This document shows, piece after piece, positions 49,939 to 59,109 of a DNA stretch of 64,000 nucleotides. Source of the stretch: an uncultured Lachnospiraceae bacterium (GTDB lineage: Bacteria > Bacillota > Clostridia > Lachnospirales > Lachnospiraceae). How positions within the stretch are numbered: the stretch's first letter is position 1; the number at the start of each line of letters is the position of its first letter. A program made the translations under genes and the position numbers. The notes below the pieces were generated by a model, which saw only the letters and a list, made by a program, of their open reading frames with translations, did no database searches and was not told the DNA's origin. The stretch is from contig CAMWLG010000005.1 of NCBI GenBank assembly GCA_947175035.1, forward strand, positions 1 through 64,000. Reading direction: 5' to 3'.

Positions 49939-52900
49939 ATGGAAAGAGTATTTAGAAAAACGAGGCGGTTGGCATCTTCTTTGCTGGCAATGATAATGAT
50001 AATCACTTCTGTGCCTCAGGCAGGTATCTATGCGGGCGCGGCCAATCAGACAGACATGGAAGCGGCTGTGTCGTCCCAAAACGAATCGGACATAGTAGAA
50101 GCTGTGTCGTCTCAGGACGGAACCGAAAGGGGATATGCAGTCTTCTCAGATACGGGCGAATATCTGATAGACGACACGCTGGGCGTTACGCTGACGGATG
50201 TTGCTGTGACGCCAAGGAGCTACACAACAACCTTTTCTTACAGATGTGATCGGCCTGTGGCATCAGAGATACGGATCCTATACACGAAGGACAAAGAGCT
50301 TGCAACACAGTTTTTTCCGGGATTGACTAAGATTAGCTTGAGTGATATCAACGCCTCAGAATTTTATTTAGGCGATCTTGAAAATTGGAAGGGAAACATA
50401 ACACAGGACGAAAATGGAGACAGCTATTATGAGCAGGCAGGGGATTTTGTGGAAAATGCCAATGGTCTGTCACCCAATACCACCTACTATTATCGTATTG
50501 TCTACTGGGAGCACTCGACATATTATTTTTTGTCTCTTCCAGGGGAGTTTACCACAAACGCACCGTTGGAGACCTCTGCAGTGAAAATCAGCTCCCCGAA
50601 GGTGGAGGAGGTCGGCTACAGTCGGACTAAAATCGTCTGGACGGTGGAAAATCCCAATAACGAATATATCTTTAGGCATTTTTTGCGCGATATTAATACC
50701 GATCAGATCAAAGGCTATGGTAGTGTCAGTCTCTGTCAGGATGAAAACGGTGACAGCATACCCGGCAAATATGAGGTAATCTTGTCCACGCAGAGAGATG
50801 TGGGAACCTATCGACCTGAATTGTGCGTCTATACGGGAGACGTGGTGGAGACCACCATTCGCTGTGGGGAGACCGTGACCTTGGAGCCTTCAAATGCGAT
50901 TGCCGATGCACAGGTCAGTTTCACCGAAGAGGTAGGCTATGACGATTGCCAGACGCAAGTTAAAATTAGTCCTTGGTATGAAATCGACAACGGTTACTGG
51001 ATCACGGGAAATATATACTATCGTCAACAGGGCGACACCGAGTGGCAGAAGCAGACATCCAGACCCTATTTCCGGTCGGGTGAAACCACAATGCGGCTGT
51101 CTGATCTGGCCAAGGAAACCGCTTATGAATATTATATAGAGTTTATTCCCGACGATCTTCAGGAGAGTGTCTGGAAAATCGGCAGCGAGACGCAGCCCCG
51201 CTCCTTTTCCACAAAGGAGATTCTGGTCTTTGAGGACAGTCTGTTCCCGGATGATGTCCTCAGAAATTTTATTAAAAAACAAATTGGTATCTCTGAGGAG
51301 GAAATAATCACCAGTGACAGACTTGACAGCCTGACCTCCCTTTCTTGGATATTGGAACAGGATGGAGGCAGTACGGAGGGCAGTAAGAAGGGGAGTATTC
51401 GATCACTGGAAGGGATTCAGTATGTGCAGAATCTGACCAGTATTAATTTCTATAATCACGCCATTACGGATGCAAGTATTCTTGGTACTATGCCCCAGTT
51501 GAAGTCTATTAGCTTAATTTACAACGAACTTACGGAAATGCCGGATTTGTCTGGTCTGGTGCATCTGCAAAAAGCTGAATTTTTGTACAATTATATCATG
51601 CCCGGTATCACGGCGGATAAGCTGCCTGCGGAATTTGTGGGGAAAAATCCTGAGTGGATATCCACAACGACACGGAACCAACGGCCCAGACCTTTGCCAG
51701 TGCAGGCTCCCAGTCAGGAGGAGATCAAAGCCAAATATGCACAGTTAGCTTTTGCCTTTGGTAGAACAGATACCTATGCCATCCAGCCCAACACGAAATC
51801 CCCCTATCTGGCTGGCCGTTTATCGGATGAGAGTTTACAGAATAGTCTGGATGTCTTGAATTTTATCCGTTATGTGGCGGGGATTCCCTGTAATGTGACC
51901 TTGGATGAGAGTAATATAGAATTAGCGCAGACAGGCGCATTGGTAAACTGTGTGAATGATGAATTGACACATTATCCCACCCAGCCAAAGGGGTTTCCCG
52001 ATGACTTATACAAGCTGGGATATGAGGGATGTAGCAGCAGTAATCTTGCTATGGGCTATCAGAGCATTGTGTCCTCGACGACTGGCGGCTGGCTGTATGA
52101 TTCCGATCCCGAGAATTTAGCGAAAGGTCTGGGACATCGGGCTTGGATGCTGAATTCTCAGATGCAGACAACCGGTTTTGGCCATGTGGGCCGATATTCC
52201 GCCCTTTATGTGTCTGACGCAGCCAATTTATATGACGGAAAGGGACGTACGACAATTTCCGACTTTGTCACATGGCCGGCGCAGAATACGCCTATAGAGC
52301 TGATGGGCAAAGGAGACAAATATGGGAGTGCCTATGATGATTATGGGTGGACGGTTTCTCTTGGTACAGATTATGCAAACGTAAACCCCTCCGATGTGAC
52401 AGTGACCCTGAAAGACACCGGAACAGGGAGAACTTGGACATTTAGTCAGGAACTCTCCAAATATGATGTCTCTCCGGAATGCGAGTACTTTCATGCTTTG
52501 GGGCGATATATCGTCTTTCGCCCGAAATGTGGCGACATTGTCTACGACAACGGTTCTCGGTTTGAAGTAACTATTTCCGGTCTGAAGGATCGGTTCGGAG
52601 AGGAGAAAACGCTTTCCTACACCGTGAATTTCTTTGCGGCAAGCGAGGGCTGGGATGTGTACCTCTCTCTGGATGTGCCGGTTGAAAAGCGTATGGCTCC
52701 GGGTGAAACTTTGAATTTGAGCGCACATGTGAAGTACGATGAGCCCACGGATGACGTTGTGACCTGGGTCAGCAGCAATCCCGATGTGGCAAAGGTGGAG
52801 GGAGAGAGCAAAGAGAACGGCTACGGCTTTTGGCTTGCAAAACTGACAGCAGTGTCGGAAGGTGCGGCGGTCATTACCGTAACCTATCGGAATAAAAAAT

Positions 52901-55900
52901 CCTACTATTATGTTACCGTCACTGGAACAGGCGAATCGGCCCACGATTATTATATCAGTCAGACAGAGCTTCATTTTGATCTGGCGGAGGGAGTGAAGAC
53001 AGAGACGCTGTTTATCGGGGATGGAGACGAGCGCGTTCAGGAGGTGACATGGAGCAGCCAAAATGAAGGTGTGGCTGCGGTATCCGGTCAGGATGGCTTT
53101 GGCGTTGTGACGCCGAAGGGCTCCGGAACCACACAGATCACGGCGAAGGTGGGAAAGGACGTGGAATTCACCTGTCAGGTGACTGTGGAGAATAATAAGC
53201 TCACCGCTATCAGCCTGAATCCGCAGGAATGCACCTTGGAGAAAGGCTCCGTCAGACAGTTGAGGGCCTATCTCTCCCCCAGCGATACCACCCTGTCCAA
53301 AGAGCTTCTCTGGACTTCGGATCATCCGGAGGTGGCATCCGTGGACGCGTCAGGCAAGGTGACGGCTCTGTCGAAGGGCACTGCGGTGATCACTGTATCC
53401 CCCGCCGTACAGGGTACGACATCGGCAGCTCTCACAGCTCAATGCACGGTGATGGTCTATGAGACGGCTACCCCCGCGGAGGACAATATCCCCTCGGGGC
53501 TGCAGGCATTGACCAATGTGCAGACCAAGCTCTCTGATGTCAGCTTAAAGGATTACGAAGGTTGGGAGTGGGAGAACGGTAATATTTCTCTGGCGCAGTT
53601 TGCTGGGCAGCAGGAGAAGAGCTTCATGGCCGTGTATCGGAAGGACGGCTATGCGGATTACCGGACTGCTTTGAACGTCTCCCTTGCCACACTGACAGGC
53701 ATTTCCATCACTGCCGACAAGACTGTTTTGGGGACGGGAGGAACCGCTGCGGCGGACATCCAATGGAAGCTCTCCGGATTGGAGTCTGTCCTGTCCGTCT
53801 ATGCCGATGCCTTGCAGTGGAGCAGCAGCAATCCTGCGGTTCTGACAGTGACGGCTCCCGATGCAGCAGGGCAGACCGCCACGAATGCAACGGCGCAGAC
53901 TTTGGTTGCCACGGGAGTCACCCTGCGGGCGGGAAGTACTCCGGGCAAGGCCACCGTCACCGCACAGATTACGCTGGGCGGCAAGACCTACACGGCACGC
54001 CAGACATATACCGTGGTGGACGGTGCCGTTGCGGAGTTTGGAACTATCACCATGACGGATGGATTCACAGAGACCATACGGGATGGCAGGATCTGTTATG
54101 AAGGGAGACTGGAAGACAGTACTGGTACCCTTTCCCTCACCGTCACCAATGCCACAAAACTCACGGTGAAGAGCAGTAACGCGAAAGTGCTGTCCACAGG
54201 AAAGATACAGGTGGAGAGCGGTAATATCAATACTTTCCGCATTCCTCTCACCATGAAAGCCGCGGGCATGGCAAAAATCACTCTGACGGCCAACGATGCA
54301 GCCAAGAGCAAAACGGAGATTTTGTGCTATGTCAGGGATGCCAGACCGAACCTCGGCGAGAGTGTTGTCACGGTCAATAAGCTTAGAACCGATGGAGCTG
54401 CTCTTTACATCTATCCCAATGACGGTTATGTGGTGACGGGGTATGAGCTTGGAGGTGCGGATGCCGCTCTGTTTGAAACGCTGACGGCTGGGACGGAACG
54501 CGACAGCTATTGTCTCAAAGCAAAGAAGGACACCGCAAAGGGAAATTATAAGTTGACGGTAAAGGTAACAACAGCAGCAAATACTTCTGCTGTGGCAGAG
54601 AATGCGTCTTCCTACGAGCTGCCTCTCACCGTCAAAGTGACGGAGCAGGCACCCAAGTATAAGGTCAAGCAGAGCGCTAAGGCAAATGTCTTCTACAGCG
54701 ATTTGGGAGCGCCCCGACTGACGATCACATCGGAGGAGACTCTGACCGGATTGACCCTTACGGGATGTGATTTTAAATTGAGCGAGGAGTCCGGGACAGA
54801 TGGGGCAGCAGGCGACTATATTATTGTCCCCGACCTAGCAGGCACCCTGACGTCCTCTTGCAATACTAAGGGTACATTGATGCTTACTTTTGAGGGTTAT
54901 GAGACGATTTCGGCTCCCTTTACAGTGGGGATTGAGAGTAAGAAGCCAAATCTCGCTCTTAACAGTAAGACGATCACCTTATATCCCAATGTCGGCGTTA
55001 CCGATGCTCGGTTACAAATCAAGTCCGGGAATCAGATTCTTTCCATGGAAGATATCACGGCGACGCTGCGGAATGCAGATGGCTGTATACTGACGAAAAC
55101 GGACAACGGGCTGACCTTAAGCGGGGCAGGGCTGTTATCCGGCGGCAGTTTTACAAGGGCTGTGACCCTAAAAGCAGAAATTTCACTGACATGCCATAAT
55201 TGGGCGGAGGAAATTGTTCTTCCCCTCACGGTGAAAGCCGATCCGGGCAAGCCGGCTCTCAAGCTGCAGAAATCTACCCTGCAGCTCAATGCAGGTACAG
55301 CAACTCTGGCCTATGATATGGCTGAAACGGAGGTTCTGTGGAAAAGCGGCGGCTGTTTTGATTCTGATAAGGCACTCAGCGTCAGTGCGGCAGATGCCAA
55401 ATCCCAGGCGGTCATCCATGACAGCATCGTGTTTGAACAGACGGGAAGTAAGTTGATTGCAAGACTGAATAACAGAAGTGTTGCGGCAGGCACCTATAAA
55501 TTCAAGGTTCATGCCCCGGGCATATCTGCGGCGCCGGTATCTCTCACGGTAAAAGTTGTGAGCACCGATTTAAGTAAAGCGGTGAAACTGTCCGCCAAGG
55601 GAAGTATTGATGTCCTGAATCGGGCGGGGAGCTGCGTGACAGTTACTCCCTCCTTAAAATCCCTGAACGGACAAATCACGGATGTAAAGCTTTCAGGGGA
55701 TTTTGCCCATCTCTTCCGGGCGGAACTGAATGAAAAGAATCAGATTGTCATCCATGCCAGAGAGACGGACGACAAGGGCAGGAGGGTAGCCCTGATCACT
55801 AAATACAATTATGATGTGAACCTTGTGCTGACCGTCCGGAACGCCGAAGGCGAGACCTTGCAGTTTGCCACCCTGGCAGTCCGGCTCAAGCTCAAGCAGA

Positions 55901-56196
55901 GCAAACCGAAGGTCGCTGTCATCCCCAAGAGCCCCGTATTCTTCAGCGGCGCGTACAACAGCGTGAAGCTGGATGTGGCGGCATCCCTGAAGGGGGCGGC
56001 GAATCCTGAAATCACCAGTATCGAGCTGGTGAATCAGACGGATTTGTTTGACTATAATGAGGGTATTCTCACCATGCGTGACACAGGGACTGCTGTCAAG
56101 GGCAAGAGTTACAGTCTGCAATTGCGGGTGACTTTCCGGGATCAGGCGGATAATGAGAAGGCAACCATTGTGAAAGTAAATGCGAAAGTAAAATAA
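49939..56196 (+). CDS. Giant secreted protein with CAP and Ig-like domains
   Basis: 2085 residues with a signal peptide (about 1-35, LASSLLAMIMIITSVPQAGI). In order: fibronectin-III-like beta domains (about 60-430), a leucine-rich-like stretch (about 455-560: LEGIQYVQNLTSINFYNHAI, LPAEFVGKNPEW), a CAP/SCP-like domain (about 630-890: NSLDVLNFIRYVAGIPCNVT, LAQTGALVNCVNDELTHYP), and at least three BIG2-type Ig-like domains (about 905-1170: VTWVSSNPDVAKVEG, EVTWSSQNEGVAAVSG, LWTSDHPEVASVDASGKVTA). About 900 residues of further beta-rich repeats follow. No LPXTG, SLH or membrane anchor is seen at the C-terminus. Likely a secreted surface adhesin or enzyme scaffold. Confidence 0.82.
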   Translation: MERVFRKTRRLASSLLAMIMIITSVPQAGIYAGAANQTDMEAAVSSQNESDIVEAVSSQDGTERGYAVFSDTGEYLIDDTLGVTLTDVAVTPRSYTTTFSYRCDRPVASEIRILYTKDKELATQFFPGLTKISLSDINASEFYLGDLENWKGNITQDENGDSYYEQAGDFVENANGLSPNTTYYYRIVYWEHSTYYFLSLPGEFTTNAPLETSAVKISSPKVEEVGYSRTKIVWTVENPNNEYIFRHFLRDINTDQIKGYGSVSLCQDENGDSIPGKYEVILSTQRDVGTYRPELCVYTGDVVETTIRCGETVTLEPSNAIADAQVSFTEEVGYDDCQTQVKISPWYEIDNGYWITGNIYYRQQGDTEWQKQTSRPYFRSGETTMRLSDLAKETAYEYYIEFIPDDLQESVWKIGSETQPRSFSTKEILVFEDSLFPDDVLRNFIKKQIGISEEEIITSDRLDSLTSLSWILEQDGGSTEGSKKGSIRSLEGIQYVQNLTSINFYNHAITDASILGTMPQLKSISLIYNELTEMPDLSGLVHLQKAEFLYNYIMPGITADKLPAEFVGKNPEWISTTTRNQRPRPLPVQAPSQEEIKAKYAQLAFAFGRTDTYAIQPNTKSPYLAGRLSDESLQNSLDVLNFIRYVAGIPCNVTLDESNIELAQTGALVNCVNDELTHYPTQPKGFPDDLYKLGYEGCSSSNLAMGYQSIVSSTTGGWLYDSDPENLAKGLGHRAWMLNSQMQTTGFGHVGRYSALYVSDAANLYDGKGRTTISDFVTWPAQNTPIELMGKGDKYGSAYDDYGWTVSLGTDYANVNPSDVTVTLKDTGTGRTWTFSQELSKYDVSPECEYFHALGRYIVFRPKCGDIVYDNGSRFEVTISGLKDRFGEEKTLSYTVNFFAASEGWDVYLSLDVPVEKRMAPGETLNLSAHVKYDEPTDDVVTWVSSNPDVAKVEGESKENGYGFWLAKLTAVSEGAAVITVTYRNKKSYYYVTVTGTGESAHDYYISQTELHFDLAEGVKTETLFIGDGDERVQEVTWSSQNEGVAAVSGQDGFGVVTPKGSGTTQITAKVGKDVEFTCQVTVENNKLTAISLNPQECTLEKGSVRQLRAYLSPSDTTLSKELLWTSDHPEVASVDASGKVTALSKGTAVITVSPAVQGTTSAALTAQCTVMVYETATPAEDNIPSGLQALTNVQTKLSDVSLKDYEGWEWENGNISLAQFAGQQEKSFMAVYRKDGYADYRTALNVSLATLTGISITADKTVLGTGGTAAADIQWKLSGLESVLSVYADALQWSSSNPAVLTVTAPDAAGQTATNATAQTLVATGVTLRAGSTPGKATVTAQITLGGKTYTARQTYTVVDGAVAEFGTITMTDGFTETIRDGRICYEGRLEDSTGTLSLTVTNATKLTVKSSNAKVLSTGKIQVESGNINTFRIPLTMKAAGMAKITLTANDAAKSKTEILCYVRDARPNLGESVVTVNKLRTDGAALYIYPNDGYVVTGYELGGADAALFETLTAGTERDSYCLKAKKDTAKGNYKLTVKVTTAANTSAVAENASSYELPLTVKVTEQAPKYKVKQSAKANVFYSDLGAPRLTITSEETLTGLTLTGCDFKLSEESGTDGAAGDYIIVPDLAGTLTSSCNTKGTLMLTFEGYETISAPFTVGIESKKPNLALNSKTITLYPNVGVTDARLQIKSGNQILSMEDITATLRNADGCILTKTDNGLTLSGAGLLSGGSFTRAVTLKAEISLTCHNWAEEIVLPLTVKADPGKPALKLQKSTLQLNAGTATLAYDMAETEVLWKSGGCFDSDKALSVSAADAKSQAVIHDSIVFEQTGSKLIARLNNRSVAAGTYKFKVHAPGISAAPVSLTVKVVSTDLSKAVKLSAKGSIDVLNRAGSCVTVTPSLKSLNGQITDVKLSGDFAHLFRAELNEKNQIVIHARETDDKGRRVALITKYNYDVNLVLTVRNAEGETLQFATLAVRLKLKQSKPKVAVIPKSPVFFSGAYNSVKLDVAASLKGAANPEITSIELVNQTDLFDYNEGILTMRDTGTAVKGKSYSLQLRVTFRDQADNEKATIVKVNAKVK

Positions 56197-56208
56197 ACGG
56201 TCTTGCCG

Positions 56209-56988
56209 TTACTCCAGGAGCAGTTCACGCAGCATTGCCTCGGTGCCGTGGAATACATTCATATCGATATACTGCTCGGGGCCGGAGTAGCCGGCAAGCC
56301 GCCCTCTGTTGGTGTATTGCCAGAACTGCCAATCTCTGTCAAGGCGGGGTCTGGTCAATACGCTGCGGATCCACAAGGGATAGTCTTCGTAATACCCTTT
56401 GATAAAGTGGTCATAGGCCTCGGGAGTGGTATAGATAATGGGTTTGGAGCCATAGGCAGCTTCCATGGCGAGCAGGCATGTGCTCAGCTCCTCTCTGATT
56501 GCGGGAGCATCCGTATTCTGCTCGTTGTAATTGCCGTAAAACTCGATATCAATCACAGGGGAGAGCATTTGTTGTCTGATGGGTACGGTTTCGACAAAAT
56601 GCTGCGCCTGCCCCTCTCCCGGGCTTTCAAAACTGAAAAAATGATAGGCACCAACGTATAGCCGGGTCCGGAAAGCTTGCTCCCAGTTTTCCGAGAAGGC
56701 GGGATCCACATGACTGCTGCCCTCCGTGGCCTTGATGAACGCAAAGGATATGTTTTGCTGAGCCAGAAGATCCCACTGAATATCGCCCTGATATCGGGAG
56801 ACGTCGCATCCTATGATATCGTTGTCGGTGATAAAGATCTTATTGGGAATGAGGATGCCTGTATAGACCATATAGGCGGCACAGAGCGCTCCTGCGAGAG
56901 CCACGAACAGGATGGCGGCGGTAATCTTCAATATAAAAGCTATCTTATTTATACTTTTTCTGTTTTCCGTTTTCATGTTGATATTCAT
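56209..56988 (-). CDS. Membrane-anchored GH25 lysozyme-like muramidase
   Basis: 259 residues: a signal-anchor helix (about 14-42, IAFILKITAAILFVALAGAL) then a GH25 domain. GCDVSRYQGDIQWDLLAQ holds the first catalytic-site Asp; FAFIKATEGSSHVDPAF and GAYHFFSFESPGEGQAQHF follow; SPVIDIEFYGN holds the DxE pair with the catalytic Glu; WQFWQYTNRGRL is near the end. It cleaves the MurNAc-GlcNAc bond of peptidoglycan. It is convergent with the giant protein gene (13-bp gap), with no strong terminator between. Confidence 0.9.
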   Translation of the reverse strand: MNINMKTENRKSINKIAFILKITAAILFVALAGALCAAYMVYTGILIPNKIFITDNDIIGCDVSRYQGDIQWDLLAQQNISFAFIKATEGSSHVDPAFSENWEQAFRTRLYVGAYHFFSFESPGEGQAQHFVETVPIRQQMLSPVIDIEFYGNYNEQNTDAPAIREELSTCLLAMEAAYGSKPIIYTTPEAYDHFIKGYYEDYPLWIRSVLTRPRLDRDWQFWQYTNRGRLAGYSGPEQYIDMNVFHGTEAMLRELLLE

Positions 56989-57129
56989 TTTTTTATTGTG
57001 AAGGAATTATGTTTTGGTGTCAAGATGATTTTTTCTTGAAAAGGATTCTTTATTTACTTGCAATTTGTAGGAGTTTATGATAAAATTTCACATTGTCAGG
57101 TAATTATGTAATGCATATTTACCGAACAT

Positions 57130-57211
57130 GGATGGATTCCCGAGTGGCCAAAGGGGACAGACTGTAAATCTGCTGCAAATTGCTTCGGTGGTTCGAATCC
57201 ACCTCCATCCA
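57130..57211 (+). tRNA. tRNA-Tyr (anticodon GTA)
   Basis: The acceptor GGATGGA pairs with TCCATCC, with discriminator A at 57211. The anticodon loop is CTGTAAA with GTA, and the long variable arm is as expected for a class II tRNA-Tyr. It is 82 nt and CCA is not encoded. Confidence 0.95.
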
Positions 57212-57276
57212 TTTTGTATGTTGCTGTATGCGGGGAGTTTCGGCTCGTGCGTATCGTACATGCACACTATGTGTCT

Positions 57277-57360
57277 GCTGGCATGGCGGAATAGGCAGAC
57301 GCAAGGGACTTAAAATCCCTCGGGGGCGACCCCGTGCCGGTTCAAGTCCGGCTGCCAGCA
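57277..57360 (+). tRNA. tRNA-Leu (anticodon TAA)
   Basis: The acceptor GCTGGCA pairs with TGCCAGC, with discriminator A. The anticodon stem AGGGA/TCCCT has loop CTTAAAA (anticodon TAA), and there is a class II variable arm CGGGGGCGACCCCG. It is 84 nt and CCA is not encoded. It lies 65 bp after tRNA-Tyr and is probably co-transcribed. Confidence 0.95.
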
Positions 57361-57368
57361 TTTTTGAG

Positions 57369-57397
57369 AAGCTCTGGAAGAAGATCCAGGGCTTTTT
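57369..57397 (+). terminator. Terminator of the tRNA-Tyr/Leu unit
   Basis: AAGCTCTGGA (57369-57378) pairs with TCCAGGGCTT (57385-57394) with one G-T pair, then T residues to 57397. Confidence 0.85.
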
Positions 57398-57513
57398 CAG
57401 TTTCAGAAATGCAGTCTCAAAGGGAGTAACTAAGAGCAGCATCCTTGTGCGTTGTGATGCTTATCTCTGGACTTGATCGTTTTGGTTAATATTTACTGTT
57501 TCTGCAAGTTAAA

Positions 57514-57555
57514 AAGGTGTAAAGCCTTTGATAATTTAATAAGACTTTACACCTT
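57514..57555 (-). terminator. Terminator of the small minus-strand gene
   Basis: AAGGTGTAAAG (57514-57524) and CTTTACACCTT (57545-57555) are perfect 11-bp inverted repeats with a 20-nt loop, followed on the minus strand by a T-run. The same sequence recurs, in the other orientation, in the promoter of the gene at 57794-57820. Confidence 0.65.
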
Positions 57556-57590
57556 GGTGATTGGGTTGCTATTCCGTTATTTAGCTAGTT

Positions 57591-57743
57591 TTAGTCATCT
57601 TCTAACATTGATTGAAAAATATCTCTAACCTTTTTTAGCTCATCATTATCGGGTGATTTTTGTAATGCTTTTTCAAGAAGTTCTAAAGCAAGTCGGATAA
57701 ATCCTTGAAACTGCTTGTTTGTCATGCCCATATCTGCTTCCAT
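57591..57743 (-). CDS. Small helical protein, mobile-element type
   Basis: 50 residues: MEADMGMTNKQFQGFIRLAL then ELLEKALQKSPDNDELKKVR and DIFQSMLEDD. It is one or two amphipathic helices, acidic C-terminus. GGCGGTGAGAGG is directly before the ATG at 57743. It has its own promoter (57776-57804) and terminator (57514-57555), so it is a complete unit. Similar short proteins occur in integrative elements of Clostridia (from memory, not searched). Function unknown. Confidence 0.65.
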   Translation of the reverse strand: MEADMGMTNKQFQGFIRLALELLEKALQKSPDNDELKKVRDIFQSMLEDD

Positions 57744-57775
57744 CCTCTCACCGCCTTTTTGTGATTGATATAATC

Positions 57776-57804
57776 AGTATAGCGGATTTTGTGAAAGGTG
57801 TAAA
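57776..57804 (-). promoter_or_regulatory. Promoter of the small minus-strand gene
   Basis: On the minus strand: TTTACA (57804-57799), 17-bp spacer, TATACT (57781-57776). A second possible -35, TTGACA, lies further upstream within the repeated sequence. Confidence 0.7.
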
Positions 57805-57909
57805 GCCTTATTAAATTGTCAAGGTGCTTTGTGTTTGGTACTGTCCTTGGGCTATGGATTGTGGTTATTGCCGTGTCCCTGGTGTTGCTTGAATTGAGAT
57901 TAAGGTAGA

Positions 57910-58245
57910 ACTGAGTTCGTTTTCGATTAGCTATCAAGGGGAGTTCCACTATCGAAGCGAAGCTACCAAGCAACAGCTTACAGGCATTACACTGTCACAG
58001 TAGATAATATTTCAGTAGAAGATTTGGATGATGAGAGCTTTAAAATCTTTTGCAGGGAAGCTCTCCGCAGAAAATAGATGATGTAGGAAGAACTGAATAT
58101 TTTGAATGAGGAACTGCTGAATAAACTGCATTTGATGACTGATGGTAAATTGAAACGGTCGGCGGTGCTTTTGTTTTATCATGATCCGTCCAATGCTAAT
58201 GCGTTTTTACCGTATTTTAAAAACAAAGGAAGGGTTCATACCTAA
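57910..58245 (+). pseudogene. Remnant of an AlbA_2 (Schlafen-like) DNA-binding protein
   Basis: No intact frame, but two frames joined give the family sequence: YQGEFHYRSEATKQQLTGIT from 57932, then, after a frameshift near 57999, VDNISVEDLDDESFKIFCRE from 58000, two in-frame TAG codons (58072 and 58081), and NEELLNKLHLMTDGKLKRSA with VLLFYHDPSNANA, ending at TAA 58243-58245. This is the middle of an AlbA_2-type putative regulator/RecG-like protein. Both ends are missing. The gene is dead. Confidence 0.75.
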
Positions 58246-58262
58246 ACATGCCTTCTGACTTT

Positions 58263-58766
58263 TTACCAATATTGTTTTACTGTTTCACTGGATTCGCTTT
58301 CAGATAACTGAAACATCTCAGCAATTCGTCTTATAGTCTCGGTTAACGAGACCCCTAAATCTTTACACACCATAATTGCACCTTTAATTTTGCTCTCTTC
58401 TCGCATTTGTTGAATAGCCAAGCACATATTCACATCTCCTTTCTTTTTGGGATACTTTAACTTAGATTCCGTAACAACATTAATTACCTCCGCCTGTCTT
58501 TCCATGTTTTGGAACTTTATGTCTTCTTTTACAACTTTATTCAGAGTTGTTTTATTCTTAGAATACTTGATGTATAGCATCACTTCCCGCAGGTTTGAGT
58601 GGAACTCATTAATCTCCTCATCGGACAGCTCCTTCGGGGCGATTAGGTTCACATAGTAATCAGGTGCATGTGCAAGAATTACGCTGTTCGTATTGGAATA
58701 CATTTCCTTTAGGGAAAGCGGTGCATCCCAGTCATCCGAGCCAAAATATATTACAAGAGTAATCAC
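58263..58766 (-). pseudogene. 5'-truncated Rpn/PD-(D/E)XK transposase-type nuclease
   Basis: 167 residues matching the C-terminal half of the Rpn-family recombination-promoting nucleases/putative transposases: PVITLVIYFGSDDWDAPLSL (the frame is open a few codons above the ATG), APDYYVNLIAPKELSDEEIN, LREVMLYIKYSKNKTTLNK. The N-terminal ~120-150 residues with the nuclease motif are gone; a stop lies just upstream of the similarity. It is probably non-functional, unless the C-terminal part is expressed alone. Confidence 0.7.
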
Positions 58767-59109
58767 TGGGATAGCTGGAGGAAGTCATAAACGCCGTTCC
58801 TGGCAGGAATGTAGATGGACAAATGTACATTACTATCCGTGTAAAAAACACTGAAACATTTCATATTTAGTATATCATCAGCAAGACTTTTTGGCAAGAG
58901 TGAAGTGGATAGAAATACAGACTTTCACAAAAGAGAATCTTGATATGCCCCCTACAAGGGCGATATGAATCGGATTTTGGTGTATTGTGCGAAAATTAAG
59001 ATATATTTAAGATAAATTTGACGGAAATAAATGGACAAATGAGGCAAGACAGGATAAAATGGACTTTGTAGTTGTCTTATAATATCTCTATATATGAAAG
59101 GATTATCAA
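58767..59109. other. Gap between nuclease remnant and DUF3048 gene
   Basis: 343 bp, AT-rich, no gene recognised. The left part is probably decayed sequence of the nuclease gene. A TATAAT at 59078-59083 is the likely -10 of the DUF3048 gene; no convincing -35 accompanies it. GAAAGGA at 59096-59102 is the ribosome binding site. Confidence 0.5.

Noticed and set aside
52228-53325. 365-residue minus-strand reading frame
   Set aside because: Antisense shadow of the giant secreted protein gene.
57119-57476. Several short frames on both strands
   Set aside because: They run through tRNA-Tyr, tRNA-Leu and their terminator.
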